From Leptospira congkakensis (GTDB taxonomy: Bacteria; Spirochaetota; Leptospiria; Leptospirales; Leptospiraceae), in assembly GCF_004770265.1 (NCBI RefSeq), contig NZ_RQGQ01000016.1, positions 186,001 to 250,000 on the forward strand: DNA of 64,000 nt, written 5' to 3'. Positions 1 to 8,164 of the stretch are shown here, piece after piece (position 1 is the stretch's first letter; every line of letters starts with the position of its first letter). The position numbers were made by a program, and so were the translations under genes. The notes under the pieces were generated by a model. That model was not told where the DNA came from. It saw only the letters and a list, made by a program, of their open reading frames with translations, and searched no databases.

Positions 1-1
1 T

Positions 2-1570
2 CCATTAAAAAATCCAGAAGATTCCTACACTCGTGTTCGCGCCATTTTACAGATGTTTCGCAATCGTGGCATTTATCCTAACTTAGACCGAGATAAGTTT
101 ATTAGTTTTTATCATAACCTATCCACTCGTTCTCCGAACGAAACTGTTTTTGGATCTAGACAAGACATTGCACCGTATGTAACAGAACATGTTCGTGGAA
201 TTCTTTCTTCTTTGGAAGGAGACAAAAATATTTACGAAAGTGGTGGTTATACGGTGGAAACTACTTTGGATCGTGGGGCGCAAGAACTCATTGGTCCAAT
301 GGTTCGTGAATACTTGAATCGCAATCGTAAATCTGGAAAAATCCAAAAAAAACGAGTTCGAGTAAAACCGGAATCTCCTATGGATTTAGCATTCCGTCAA
401 AAAATGGAAGAAGTATCTATTCTAAATGAAATGGTTTGGAATCCAGATAGTTTGGAATCGGAAAAAGATACAAGTTCTGTCCAAGCGGCCGTTGTGGGCA
501 TCCAACCAAACACGGGACAGGTGTTGTTTTTGCATGGTGGGGAAGAGTTTAATTCGCAAAACCAATTCAACCGCGCCACTCAAATGCGTAGACAAACGGG
601 AAGTTCCATCAAGGCAGTGTTATATGCTTCAGCCATTGACGCCGGTGTCATCCAATCAGGAACAAGAATTTTGGATGCCCCACTTTATTACAGAGGTGGT
701 GGTGGAAAAGAATGGGCACCTGAAAATTTGGGAGGAAGTTTTGATGGAGAAATTTCACTACGCACAGCCCTTGTAAAATCCAAAAACACAGCAGCCGTCC
801 AAGTGGCAGAACGATTGGGTAGTGCAGGCATTGAACGTTATTTTACAAAATACTTTTTTCCAAACGATGCAGAGAAAAAAAATAGATATAGAGGAGATTT
901 GTCTTTGGCTCTGGGAACCCTAGAGATTTCTCCCTTAGAGATGGCATCTGCTTTTACTGGTTTTGTCAACCAAGGAACAGTCAAACGTCCTTACCTCATC
1001 CAAAGAATTAAAAATGCAAAAGGTGTTGTTTTGTATGAAGTGGGCGGCACCGATGAGTTTAAATTAAAACTTCCGCCAGAACGTCAAGTGATTCGTCCCG
1101 ACACAGCAGAAGTGATGGTATCTTTGCTCAGGGACAGTGGCCGTGCGAGTGGAGTTCGGAACGGTGGTTATGCGGGAGATCTAGTCGGAAAAACCGGAAC
1201 CACAAACGATTATAAAGATGCTTGGTTTGTGGGCGCGAGACCCGATTTATCATTAGCCATCTGGATTGGTTATGACAATCCAAAATTTGGAATGGGCCCC
1301 AGTGGACTAGGTGGGGCAGTGGCAGCGCCACTTTGGGGAGAAATTGTATCTTCCATTGATAAAAAAAATATAATTCCTAAAATTCAATTCAGCCAACCAG
1401 TCTATGCGAAACCATATAAAATTTGTTCTTTAACAGGGAAACAAGCAGGTGTCAATTGTCCAGTGGCAAATGAATTGTATCTTTCTGATTATCCTCCAGA
1501 AGGAATTTGTACAGAAGACCATAAGGCAACACATTCAGAGAACAAAGATTTGATGAAAGGATTGTATTAG
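2..1570 (+). CDS. mrcA: Class A penicillin-binding protein, transpeptidase part (5' truncated by window)
   Basis: The reading frame is open from base 2, so the gene begins outside the window; the first in-frame Met (base 53) is internal. Counting from that Met, the transpeptidase catalytic motif S-S-I-K lies at residues 184-187, the SxN-type motif S-K-N at 243-245 and K-T-G-T at 380-383, in the order and spacing of a penicillin-binding domain. A segment with T-L-D-R near residue 71 resembles the linker that precedes the transpeptidase domain in PBP1A proteins. The enzyme cross-links peptidoglycan in the periplasm; the glycosyltransferase domain expected for this class would lie upstream and is not visible. 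The next gene starts on the base after the stop, so the two are probably co-transcribed. A PBP1A rather than PBP1B or 1C assignment is likely but not proven. Confidence 0.9.
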   Translation, partial: PLKNPEDSYTRVRAILQMFRNRGIYPNLDRDKFISFYHNLSTRSPNETVFGSRQDIAPYVTEHVRGILSSLEGDKNIYESGGYTVETTLDRGAQELIGPMVREYLNRNRKSGKIQKKRVRVKPESPMDLAFRQKMEEVSILNEMVWNPDSLESEKDTSSVQAAVVGIQPNTGQVLFLHGGEEFNSQNQFNRATQMRRQTGSSIKAVLYASAIDAGVIQSGTRILDAPLYYRGGGGKEWAPENLGGSFDGEISLRTALVKSKNTAAVQVAERLGSAGIERYFTKYFFPNDAEKKNRYRGDLSLALGTLEISPLEMASAFTGFVNQGTVKRPYLIQRIKNAKGVVLYEVGGTDEFKLKLPPERQVIRPDTAEVMVSLLRDSGRASGVRNGGYAGDLVGKTGTTNDYKDAWFVGARPDLSLAIWIGYDNPKFGMGPSGLGGAVAAPLWGEIVSSIDKKNIIPKIQFSQPVYAKPYKICSLTGKQAGVNCPVANELYLSDYPPEGICTEDHKATHSENKDLMKGLY

Positions 1571-2539
1571 ATGAAATTGATAAACCAAACTTTCATTTGT
1601 TTCATTCTAATATCCTTTTTGTCTGGGTTCTCTTCATCTCTATTTGCCAATTCATTTTATGAAGAAGGGTATGAGATGGAACAGTTGAATACTCTTTTCG
1701 CTATCCCTTTGTATGAAAAAGCATTAACACAAAAACCATCCGGAAAATTACAAAAGGCAGTAGTCTCCAGGCTTTTCTTTTTATATAAAAAACATGGAAA
1801 GTTACTGGATGCGTTATTTTTAGGAAGTAAACATCCTTCTCTCATCCCTTCCAAGGAAAGGAGTTGGATTTGGACTCATTTAAGCGAAATATATAAACCA
1901 ATCTCTATCTCTGAACTTTCTGCAACCTATGTACAAGCAGCCAAAGCATCACCCGAAAAATTCTCTGAATTATCCGAGTATCTAAAAAATACCAACTCAC
2001 AAAAGTTATATGAATTTGCCTCGATCATTCTTTTGAAACGCAAACAATACAAAGTGATTTTGTCGATTTATGCAGAGAACCCTTCTATGGCAAAAACTCC
2101 ATTGTTTATTGGGATTTCCGAATTTAAAATAGGAGCCGATTCCGGTAAGGAATTTTTAAAAACCATTTTGGGTGAATCAGAATCAGAAAGATCTGACCAA
2201 GAAAAATCGGATGTATTGTATCTGATGGGTGTATACTATCGCCAAACAATGGAATATGATCTCTCTGCAAGATACTTTCGAATGAGTGGAAGTTTTGGTT
2301 CCAAACCGAGAGCCGATTTAGAAACAACGAAATCCCTTGTTCTAAAAGGAAATACGAAAGAAATGTGTTCCACTTATAAATTTGGTTCTTCCTCTACAGA
2401 TGAAATCGAAACTCTTTTGCATTTTTATTGTTCTCCAAGTGCCAACAATTCTTGGAAACCTTATGAACCAAGCATTCGTATCTTAGCCGAAAGAGAAGGG
2501 AATGAATTTTTAACATTACTCTTTCCGGGGACTAATTAA
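1571..2539 (+). CDS. Exported repeat-type (TPR-like) protein of unknown function
   Basis: A 322-residue protein with an N-terminal hydrophobic signal segment (about residues 5-27). The rest is helix-rich with short motifs such as A-I-P-L-Y-E-K-A and Y-Y-R-Q-T-M-E-Y-D-L-S-A-R-Y-F that look like degenerate tetratricopeptide repeats. It starts directly after the PBP stop codon with a good AAAGGA ribosome site inside the PBP end, and its own stop overlaps the next start by one base. That arrangement suggests a periplasmic helper or partner of the cell-wall enzyme, which is an inference from position only. I do not recognise a named family. Confidence 0.75.
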   Translation: MKLINQTFICFILISFLSGFSSSLFANSFYEEGYEMEQLNTLFAIPLYEKALTQKPSGKLQKAVVSRLFFLYKKHGKLLDALFLGSKHPSLIPSKERSWIWTHLSEIYKPISISELSATYVQAAKASPEKFSELSEYLKNTNSQKLYEFASIILLKRKQYKVILSIYAENPSMAKTPLFIGISEFKIGADSGKEFLKTILGESESERSDQEKSDVLYLMGVYYRQTMEYDLSARYFRMSGSFGSKPRADLETTKSLVLKGNTKEMCSTYKFGSSSTDEIETLLHFYCSPSANNSWKPYEPSIRILAEREGNEFLTLLFPGTN

Positions 2540-3000
2540 TGAAGTCATTCTCTCTTTCCTTTATCTTTCTTGTTTGTTTGATTTTATCTTCCACCAATCC
2601 CGTGTTTTCTAATTTTTTAGTCACGCCAGAACAGAATCTTCGATTGGAACTTGTGGGATCTGCCAGGGATCAAATTCGTTTTTGCAAACAGAAACCGTTA
2701 CAGGTATTTGGACGTAATCAAATCGCTCCGTCGGTGACCTGTCAATTTTTACCAGAAGTAGAAGTGAGTTTGGATCATTTTTTTACGGAAGAATTGGCTG
2801 ACACGGAAGAAACACAATGGGCCTTTTATGACGGAACCGGCAAACAGCTGTTTCCTGCCATATCTTGGGAAGGGCAAGAGACATTATTTTTGGTATCCGT
2901 CGTTCGTTCCAAACGAGGCCAGTTCGGAGTCCAATTGCAAAGAAAAAAAGATGGGGCTTATTTTTTCTACAGAACGAAGATTCAGAACTGGGTGATATAG
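2539..3000 (+). CDS. Small exported protein of unknown function
   Basis: A 153-residue protein with a clear signal peptide (hydrophobic residues about 4-24). Its ATG shares one base with the preceding TAA, so it is the third gene of the PBP transcript. Two cysteines (around residues 50 and 70) could form a disulphide in the periplasm. The mature part looks beta-rich. No family recognised. It ends nine bases before the convergent DUF4345 gene. Confidence 0.7.
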   Translation: MKSFSLSFIFLVCLILSSTNPVFSNFLVTPEQNLRLELVGSARDQIRFCKQKPLQVFGRNQIAPSVTCQFLPEVEVSLDHFFTEELADTEETQWAFYDGTGKQLFPAISWEGQETLFLVSVVRSKRGQFGVQLQRKKDGAYFFYRTKIQNWVI

Positions 3001-3008
3001 ATTTTCTG

Positions 3009-3413
3009 TTATTTAGAATCCATTTCCTTTTGTCTTAGAAACTGTAGGATCCATATGATTACGGGCAAACCCAATTCTAAACCAACATAAACATAGAGTC
3101 TGGATTCTGCTGGCATTCCGACAGTCATCATGGAAATCACTCGACCCATTCCAGACAAAAATATAGCTGCACCCATGATATAAACAAGATCGCCTTGTTT
3201 GCGGATGGTAATTGCTATCCATAAAGCGATGAAGCCGGCTCCGAGAAGAATCCCTGCTAAATAACGATATACATTATCTGCATAAGGGGTAACGGCTGTT
3301 CCATCAGGCAAGATGATGGATACACCTCGTATCAAATTGGTACTTCCACCGGAAAGGCCAATCAGAAACACGAGGACAAATAGGAACTGTAGGATTCTTT
3401 CTTTTTTGCTCAT
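3009..3413 (-). CDS. DUF4345-type four-helix membrane protein
   Basis: About 134 residues with four predicted membrane helices. The first helix is followed by a short extracytoplasmic loop carrying N-L-I-R-G-V, and the third region reads F-L-S-G-M-G-R-V-I-S, which fits the DUF4345 family as I know it. Function is unknown. I prefer the ATG at 3413 (AAAAGG ribosome site five bases away) to the in-frame ATG at 3431, which has no visible ribosome site. It stands alone, convergent with the PBP transcript. Confidence 0.75.
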   Translation of the reverse strand: MSKKERILQFLFVLVFLIGLSGGSTNLIRGVSIILPDGTAVTPYADNVYRYLAGILLGAGFIALWIAITIRKQGDLVYIMGAAIFLSGMGRVISMMTVGMPAESRLYVYVGLELGLPVIIWILQFLRQKEMDSK

Positions 3414-3620
3414 TTGAACCTTTTGTGACATTATCTGTTTTAGAGGACAATCGATAATTAGGTGGGAATGAAGTCGCTAAGGGCTTCTATTCGAATTTTT
3501 CAGACATTTTATCCATATACTCATTCGAACAAATGATCAGATAAAAAAGTTTTCAAATACAGTTCTTTCTGTTCTAAAAACCTTTGAATTCCGTTCAAAA
3601 TGGTTTGAAGGGAAGTTTGA

Positions 3621-3770
3621 ATGGTGTTAATTGTAATCCTAACAAACTGTTCCGTTGGTAAAAAGGAAAAGGAATGTGAAAGGGAAGAAAATCAATACCA
3701 CCTCCCAGGTTTTTATGGAATGAATTTATTTTTTGAAATATCTGAAATTGACATAATCTATGTCAATTGA
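3621..3770 (+). CDS. 49-residue lipoprotein-like small ORF, possibly a truncated gene
   Basis: The ORF opens with ATG at 3621, preceded by an AAGG ribosome site at 3608-3611 (nine bases), and ends at TGA 3768-3770. The product begins M-V-L-I-V-I-L-T-N-C-S, a very short hydrophobic stretch ending in a lipobox-like L-T-N-C, then becomes charged and ends abruptly. It sits in an otherwise empty 430-base gap. It could be a real small lipoprotein, or the 5' remnant of a longer Leptospira lipoprotein gene cut off by rearrangement next to the toxin-antitoxin pair. Its last codons lie inside a perfect inverted repeat (3746-3768). Confidence 0.4.
   Translation: MVLIVILTNCSVGKKEKECEREENQYHLPGFYGMNLFFEISEIDIIYVN
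3746..3768. promoter_or_regulatory. Perfect 9-base inverted repeat upstream of the MNT/HEPN pair
   Basis: Arms AATTGACAT (3746-3754) and ATGTCAATT (3760-3768) are separated by AATCT. It lies about 100 bases before the antitoxin start and at the end of the small ORF. Without a following T-run it looks more like an operator than a terminator; that reading is inference. Confidence 0.45.
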
Positions 3771-3813
3771 TATGGCAAACTGTTTGATTATACTGAATCA
3801 ATTAAGATGAAAA

Positions 3814-3826
3814 GAATCACTGATTC
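3814..3826. promoter_or_regulatory. 13-base palindrome, candidate operator of the MNT/HEPN pair
   Basis: GAATCA-C-TGATTC is a perfect palindrome 38 bases before the ATG at 3865; a further GAATCA half-site is at 3795-3800. Toxin-antitoxin promoters are commonly autoregulated through such sites, so this is a reasonable operator candidate, but there is no direct proof. Confidence 0.4.
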
Positions 3827-3864
3827 CTACTTGATTTTTTATTAAATCGTTGTATCCTTTGGCT

Positions 3865-4173
3865 ATGGAAGATGAGTTAGAAATTCTAAAAAGCCAAATC
3901 ATTTCACTCGTAAATCCATTAAAGATTATCCTTTTTGGATCAAGAGCAACTAACACTGCCGGAAAGAATAGTGATTACGATCTTTTAATCATTATGCCTG
4001 ATGGTACAAATAAAAGAGAAATCGCACAATATATTTATAAGAAGGTAGATCATATCAAAATCTCATTTGATATTGTAGTGGCAACACCAGAAACTCTCAA
4101 AAAATTTGCAAATCACCGTCATTTAATATATTTTCATGCTCTTCAAGATGGTTTAGAACTTTATGCAGCATGA
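3865..4173 (+). CDS. mntA: MNT-domain minimal nucleotidyltransferase, antitoxin of an MNT/HEPN pair
   Basis: A 102-residue protein of the minimal nucleotidyltransferase family. Counting from the ATG at 3865, the signature G-S-x10-D-x-D is complete: G25-S26, then D37 and D39, with a third acidic residue D69 in S-F-D-I-V-V. In characterised pairs the MNT protein neutralises the HEPN partner by adding AMP groups to it, and the intact catalytic residues suggest that activity here. An in-frame TTG at 3850 would add five residues, but neither start has a clear ribosome site, so the ATG was chosen. The gene overlaps the HEPN gene by 11 bases, which implies coupled translation. Confidence 0.85.
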   Translation: MEDELEILKSQIISLVNPLKIILFGSRATNTAGKNSDYDLLIIMPDGTNKREIAQYIYKKVDHIKISFDIVVATPETLKKFANHRHLIYFHALQDGLELYAA

Positions 4174-4552
4174 TGACCCAGGTTCTCCAGAGGCTTGGTT
4201 AGTTCATGCAAAAAGCGACTTACTTCTGGCAAAACTTGGCGATAGAAACGATATTTTACTGAACCAACTTTGCTTTCATGCTCAACAAACTGCTGAAAAA
4301 TCTTTAAAAGCTGTTTTGATAAAAGAGAATGCCGTATTTCTATTTACGCACAATATTAAAACTCTAATACTTTCTTTACCTGATCGAATTGAAAAACCTA
4401 GTTTCTTCGATGAGCTTGCCATTTTAACTGACTACGCCGTCTCTACTCGATATCCGGGTGATTATGAAGAAATTCTTGAAGCTGAATATGTAAAGGCAAT
4501 TGAATTAGCTGAACTTGTTTTTAAATGGGCTAATCATTTAATTAAAAATTGA
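4163..4552 (+). CDS. HEPN-domain protein, toxin partner of the MNT protein
   Basis: A 129-residue all-helical HEPN protein with the family pattern A-E-K-S-L-K-A in the first half and S-T-R-Y-P-G-D-Y in the second. It starts 11 bases inside the upstream MNT gene. Many HEPN toxins are RNases with an R-x4-6-H motif; I cannot find that motif here (no Arg is followed by His at the required spacing). The protein may therefore belong to the non-RNase HEPN branch that only pairs with the nucleotidyltransferase, or cut RNA by another route. The pair lies beside two tRNA genes, which could matter if the target is tRNA. Confidence 0.8.
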   Translation: MQHDDPGSPEAWLVHAKSDLLLAKLGDRNDILLNQLCFHAQQTAEKSLKAVLIKENAVFLFTHNIKTLILSLPDRIEKPSFFDELAILTDYAVSTRYPGDYEEILEAEYVKAIELAELVFKWANHLIKN

Positions 4553-4588
4553 TTTTTATAAATGGACGACCACGCATAACAGGTAATT

Positions 4589-4751
4589 GTTTGGGCAGGG
4601 AACGGACAAGTATGGAAGCGTCCTGATTCGCCCACCACAACGCTATCGCCATCCTGGCTACGCTTGCTCGGGCCCGTCACCACCCGCTTTTCCGCATCGT
4701 GCGGAAACTGCTCCTATTGTCGCAGTCGCTCGGGTTCTATTCGAATCCTTC
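4589..4751. repeat. GC-rich block sharing sequence with tRNA-Tyr, candidate tRNA-associated repeat
   Basis: This stretch is clearly richer in G+C than its surroundings and has no ORF. It is bounded on the left by a 14-base exact copy (4589-4602) of the sequence at 4798-4811, where the 3' end of tRNA-Tyr lies. On the right, 4740-4751 is an exact inverted copy of 12 bases of the tRNA-Tyr T-arm (4809-4820). Inside is a strong hairpin (TTTCCGCA 4689-4696, loop TCG, TGCGGAAA 4700-4707). It looks like a mobile or recombinational remnant derived from a tRNA 3' end. Confidence 0.5.
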
Positions 4752-4800
4752 AATTAGTTGTTAGTTGGGGTTTTCTTTGTGGTTAAAGGACTTCTTAGTT

Positions 4801-4888
<88 letters not shown>

Positions 4889-4894
4889 GTTGCA

Positions 4895-4969
4895 TGGAGC
4901 CGCCTGAGGGATTTGAACCTCCGACCGGCTGTTTACAAAACAGCTGCTCTACCACTGAGCTAAGGCGGC
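4895..4969 (-). tRNA. tRNA-Thr (TGT)
   Basis: On the minus strand GCCGCCT (5' end at 4969) pairs with AGGCGGC (4899-4905). The anticodon arm is CTGTT-TTGTAAA-type with anticodon TGT. The T-loop reads TTCAAAT. Unlike the neighbouring tRNA-Tyr it carries an encoded 3' CCA (4895-4897). It lies 12 bases upstream of tRNA-Tyr, so the two are probably one transcript. Confidence 0.95.
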
Positions 4970-5053
4970 ATGCATATCCAATTTTTTGGAAAAGCGGTTA
5001 AGGTCAAATAAAAATTCTTTGAGCGGAGATGGATTCTTTCAGAATGACAGGAG

Positions 5054-5443
5054 ATGGCATTGTTTTGGGTCAATTCTTTGATGACGATCTCCATAATTGG
5101 ATTTTATTTGGGGTATTTTTTTCGAAAGAGAGACCTAAAATGGCATAGGTTCTTCAATTCACTTGGAATTTTGGCAAATCTTTCCGCGGCTGTTTATCTT
5201 TTGGGCATGAAGTATTTGTTAGGTGGTGTGGCCGAACACCAAATTTTTCCAACTGCCCCGGAAATTGTCATTCACATTCACAGATTTTTTGCAGCCATCG
5301 CACTCGTTCTTATGTTGTGTGTGGGTTATTTGGGATGGAAAAGAAAACGTAACCTGCATGTAAAATTGCATTACATCTTTTTGCCATTGTACACGATTGT
5401 TTATATCTCCGGTCTGTTATTATTTCAATCAAAACCGCTTTAA
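5054..5443 (+). CDS. Four-helix membrane protein with conserved histidines, family uncertain
   Basis: About 127-129 residues with four hydrophobic helices. Several histidines (K-W-H-R-F, I-H-I-H-R-F, K-L-H-Y) sit at helix ends, reminiscent of DUF420 or small haem-linked membrane proteins, but I cannot assign a family. The start is doubtful: AGGAG at 5049-5053 touches the ATG at 5054, while the in-frame TTG at 5060 has an ideal six-base spacing, so translation may begin there. It ends just before the transketolase gene, whose ribosome site overlaps its stop codon. Confidence 0.7.
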   Translation: MALFWVNSLMTISIIGFYLGYFFRKRDLKWHRFFNSLGILANLSAAVYLLGMKYLLGGVAEHQIFPTAPEIVIHIHRFFAAIALVLMLCVGYLGWKRKRNLHVKLHYIFLPLYTIVYISGLLLFQSKPL

Positions 5444-5452
5444 GGAATGTTC

Positions 5453-6265
5453 ATGGAAAAAATTGAAGTCGCAAAGAAATTTGCAAAAGATATCCGAATC
5501 CAAGTAATCAAAATGGTTACGGCTGCCAACTCTGGTCACCCAGGTGGTCCACTTGGTCTTGCTGATATCTATGCGGCACTCTACACTTCCATTTTGAACC
5601 ATGATCCCAAAAATCCAGAATGGCCTGAAAGGGATCGCCTCATTCTTTCTAATGGTCACGTTTGTGCCGTTCGTTATGCATCCATGGGACTTTCTGGTTA
5701 TTTTCCTGTAGAAGATTTGCTTACATTTCGTAACATCAATTCATATCTCCAAGGACATCCATCCACTCGTTATATGAAAGGAATTGAATCTAGTTCGGGA
5801 TCTCTTGGACAAGGTCTTTCTGTTTCTGTTGGTTTGGCTCTTGGTGCAAAATTAAAAAAAGAGACATATAAAATTTATACATGCATATCTGACGGTGAAT
5901 GTGGAGAAGGAATGACTTGGGAAGCAGCACAATCTGCTGTTCACTTCAAAACTGACAACCTCATTGCTTTTATGGATCGTAACTACATTCAAATTGATGG
6001 TAATACTGAAGAAGTAATGAAGTTAGAACCATTGGATAAGAAGTTCGAGATGTTTGGTTGGAACGTAATCAATGCAGACGGACATAATATGGAAGATATC
6101 TTTGCTGCATTTGCAAAAGCAAAACAACATACTGGTGGACCAACACTCATCGTTTTTAGAACTATCTTAGGTAAAGGTGTTTCTTATATGGAAAACAATC
6201 CTAAGTGGCATGGAACTCCTCCGAACAAAGAACAAGAAGCACAAGCACTTGCGGAATTAGTATAA
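5453..6265 (+). CDS. Transketolase, N-terminal (thiamine diphosphate binding) subunit
   Basis: A 270-residue protein equal to the first half of transketolase, as found in split enzymes. Visible motifs are H-P-G-G-P-L-G-L near the start, [13 protein letters not shown], and the thiamine diphosphate/Mg motif around S-D-G-E-C-G-E-G followed later by D-R-N-Y. It would transfer two-carbon units in the non-oxidative pentose phosphate pathway, with a separate C-terminal subunit. No such partner lies next to it here. ATG 5453 is preferred to ATG 5447 because AAGGA (5442-5446) is six bases from it. Confidence 0.9.
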   Translation: MEKIEVAKKFAKDIRIQVIKMVTAANSGHPGGPLGLADIYAALYTSILNHDPKNPEWPERDRLILSNGHVCAVRYASMGLSGYFPVEDLLTFRNINSYLQGHPSTRYMKGIESSSGSLGQGLSVSVGLALGAKLKKETYKIYTCISDGECGEGMTWEAAQSAVHFKTDNLIAFMDRNYIQIDGNTEEVMKLEPLDKKFEMFGWNVINADGHNMEDIFAAFAKAKQHTGGPTLIVFRTILGKGVSYMENNPKWHGTPPNKEQEAQALAELV

Positions 6266-6313
6266 TCTTTCAGATTCGATTGACAATTTTGTTTTTATAT
6301 AGATAGTTTTTCT

Positions 6314-7207
6314 ATGGGACAAACTTCCTTTCCTGATTTTTATCCAGACGATATCACTCGTCTATTGTATGATTGGGAAATTGCTCCTCCTGAAAAAAAA
6401 CGTTTTTTATTAAAACTCATCGCTTCTCGAGTTCCTTGGCAGATCCAATTAGAATCTGCTTTGGAAGAAGTAAAAGATCCTTACTTACGAGTACAAGCTC
6501 GTAGTTTAAAATCAGAAATCACTCGTCACAGACTTCGTCATTCCTTCTTCAAGCTCACGTTACGTGGAAATACAAATCACTATAAAGATTTAGAAGAGAT
6601 GTGTGTCCAACTTTCTAGTATTGGTTTTCCTGATCAAAACTATGCAGAAATCAAACATGAATTGGATCGAATCGCTCTTCGTGTGTCAGAGTTGTATGAT
6701 GATCATTCTGGTTATCTGACAGATGAATTAAAAGTCCAAATCCTTTGCCAAGTTTTGTTCCAAGAAGAAGGATTTGTTGGAAACATCCAAAACTACAATG
6801 ATCCAGGTAATTCTTATTTATTTCAGGTAATCAAAAGTAGGTTGGGAATCCCAATTTCCCTCTCCGTAGTGTATTTGTTAGTTGGTCAGAGATTGGGACT
6901 TCCTCTTTATGGAACCAATTTACCGCTTCATTTCCTTTTGCAATATGAATCAGAAGGTTATTTTACTTATATAGATCCATTTCATGGTGGTGTTTTGTTA
7001 GATAAATTCACTTGTGAAAAGTTTTTAGAAGCAAATGGATATACCAATTCACCTAAATATTTTACAAAAGCATCCACACTTTCTATGATCAAACGTATGT
7101 GTCGAAATTTAATTCATATCTATCGGGACAACCAAACCAAAGAAATGGAAAATACCATCAAAGATCATTTGCAGATTTTAGAAAGCCGATCCACCCATGT
7201 GGAATAA
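6314..7207 (+). CDS. SirB1-family (transglutaminase-like fold) protein
   Basis: A 297-residue protein. The central part holds the SirB1 core: Y-N-D-P-G-N-S-Y-L, then S-R-L-G-I-P-I-S-L-S-V-V-Y, R-L-G-L-P-L-Y-G and L-P-L-H-F-L-L, followed by I-D-P-F-H-G-G. The position of the catalytic Cys of true transglutaminases is not occupied by Cys here (S-L-S-V), as is usual for this family. Family members have no settled biochemical role. It precedes the prenyl synthase gene by three bases, so they are likely co-translated. Confidence 0.85.
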   Translation: MGQTSFPDFYPDDITRLLYDWEIAPPEKKRFLLKLIASRVPWQIQLESALEEVKDPYLRVQARSLKSEITRHRLRHSFFKLTLRGNTNHYKDLEEMCVQLSSIGFPDQNYAEIKHELDRIALRVSELYDDHSGYLTDELKVQILCQVLFQEEGFVGNIQNYNDPGNSYLFQVIKSRLGIPISLSVVYLLVGQRLGLPLYGTNLPLHFLLQYESEGYFTYIDPFHGGVLLDKFTCEKFLEANGYTNSPKYFTKASTLSMIKRMCRNLIHIYRDNQTKEMENTIKDHLQILESRSTHVE

Positions 7208-7210
7208 TGA

Positions 7211-8164
7211 ATGAAATCAAATCTTCGTATCCAATCCATATTATCTAAGTTTGATAAAAATTTAGATGGAATCATTAAAGAAGACATTCCTGTTCTTAAA
7301 AAAATCAAAAAACATGTCATCACCTCTGGTGGAAAACGGATTCGGCCTTTTTCTCATTATCTATTTTGCCAATTTTTAAATGTAAAACAAGCTAGTTGGC
7401 TTGATGTCGGAAGTGTTGCCGAACTCATTCATGCCGCCAGTTTACTTCACGATGATGTAGTAGACAACGCACCTATTCGGCGTGGGAAACCAACCATTGG
7501 ATCATTGTTTGGAAACAAAACCGCCATCCTTGCCGGCGACTATCTGTTAGCTTGTGGAATCAGTAGACTCAACTCTCTAGGAAATCCGGAACTTATGGAA
7601 ATTTTTTCCCAAGTTTTGAAAGATCTTTCTGTGAGCGAACTTTTGCAAATGGAATGGGAAAAAAATCCCAAAATTTCTTTGAAAGTTTATGATTCCATTA
7701 TTTACGGAAAAACTGCTTCGCTTTTTGGGGTTTGTACAGAATCTGCAGCCATCCTCGCAAATAAATCGAAAAAGGAAAGAGCGCTTGTTCGTGATTTTGG
7801 TGTTAGGTTGGGAAAACTTTTCCAAAAGAAAGATGATTGTTTGGATTATTTTGTTGATTCGAGCGCGAGTGGTAAGGAATTTTTAAAAGATTTTAAAAAT
7901 GGACTCTATACCTATCCCGTTCTTGTTCTGAGAGATCATTTGGGTCTTATCGAAAAAAGAAAGTTGGAATCTGTATTTAAAAAAGAAGAAAGAAGTGCAG
8001 GCGATGAAACCTACATTCTTGGCCTTATGGAATCTAAAAAGATTTCTGAAAAACTTCATAAAGAATTAAGTGCTGAAAAAAACTATCTACTTGGTTTTCT
8101 AAATCAGTTTCCAGGAAGCGCAGAACGTCAGTTATTTGTCGAACAATTGGATCGATTGACTTAG
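7211..8164 (+). CDS. ispB: Polyprenyl diphosphate synthase (octaprenyl/heptaprenyl type)
   Basis: A 317-residue trans-prenyltransferase. The first aspartate-rich motif is D-D-V-V-D within L-L-H-D-D-V-V-D-N, followed by R-R-G-K-P. The second is D-D-C-L-D within K-K-D-D-C-L-D-Y-F. G-G-K-R-I-R-P near residue 40 binds isopentenyl diphosphate. The enzyme makes the long side chain of respiratory quinones; chain length cannot be read from sequence by eye. It overlaps the convergent histidine kinase gene by four bases at the 3' end. Confidence 0.9.
   Translation: MKSNLRIQSILSKFDKNLDGIIKEDIPVLKKIKKHVITSGGKRIRPFSHYLFCQFLNVKQASWLDVGSVAELIHAASLLHDDVVDNAPIRRGKPTIGSLFGNKTAILAGDYLLACGISRLNSLGNPELMEIFSQVLKDLSVSELLQMEWEKNPKISLKVYDSIIYGKTASLFGVCTESAAILANKSKKERALVRDFGVRLGKLFQKKDDCLDYFVDSSASGKEFLKDFKNGLYTYPVLVLRDHLGLIEKRKLESVFKKEERSAGDETYILGLMESKKISEKLHKELSAEKNYLLGFLNQFPGSAERQLFVEQLDRLT

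Noticed and set aside
426..776. 116-codon ORF in another frame of the PBP gene
   Set aside because: The PBP frame carries all catalytic motifs; this one is a frame shadow.
6279..6305. TTGACA followed by TATATA as a promoter before the SirB1-like gene
   Set aside because: Spacing between the two boxes is about 11 bases, too short for a standard promoter.
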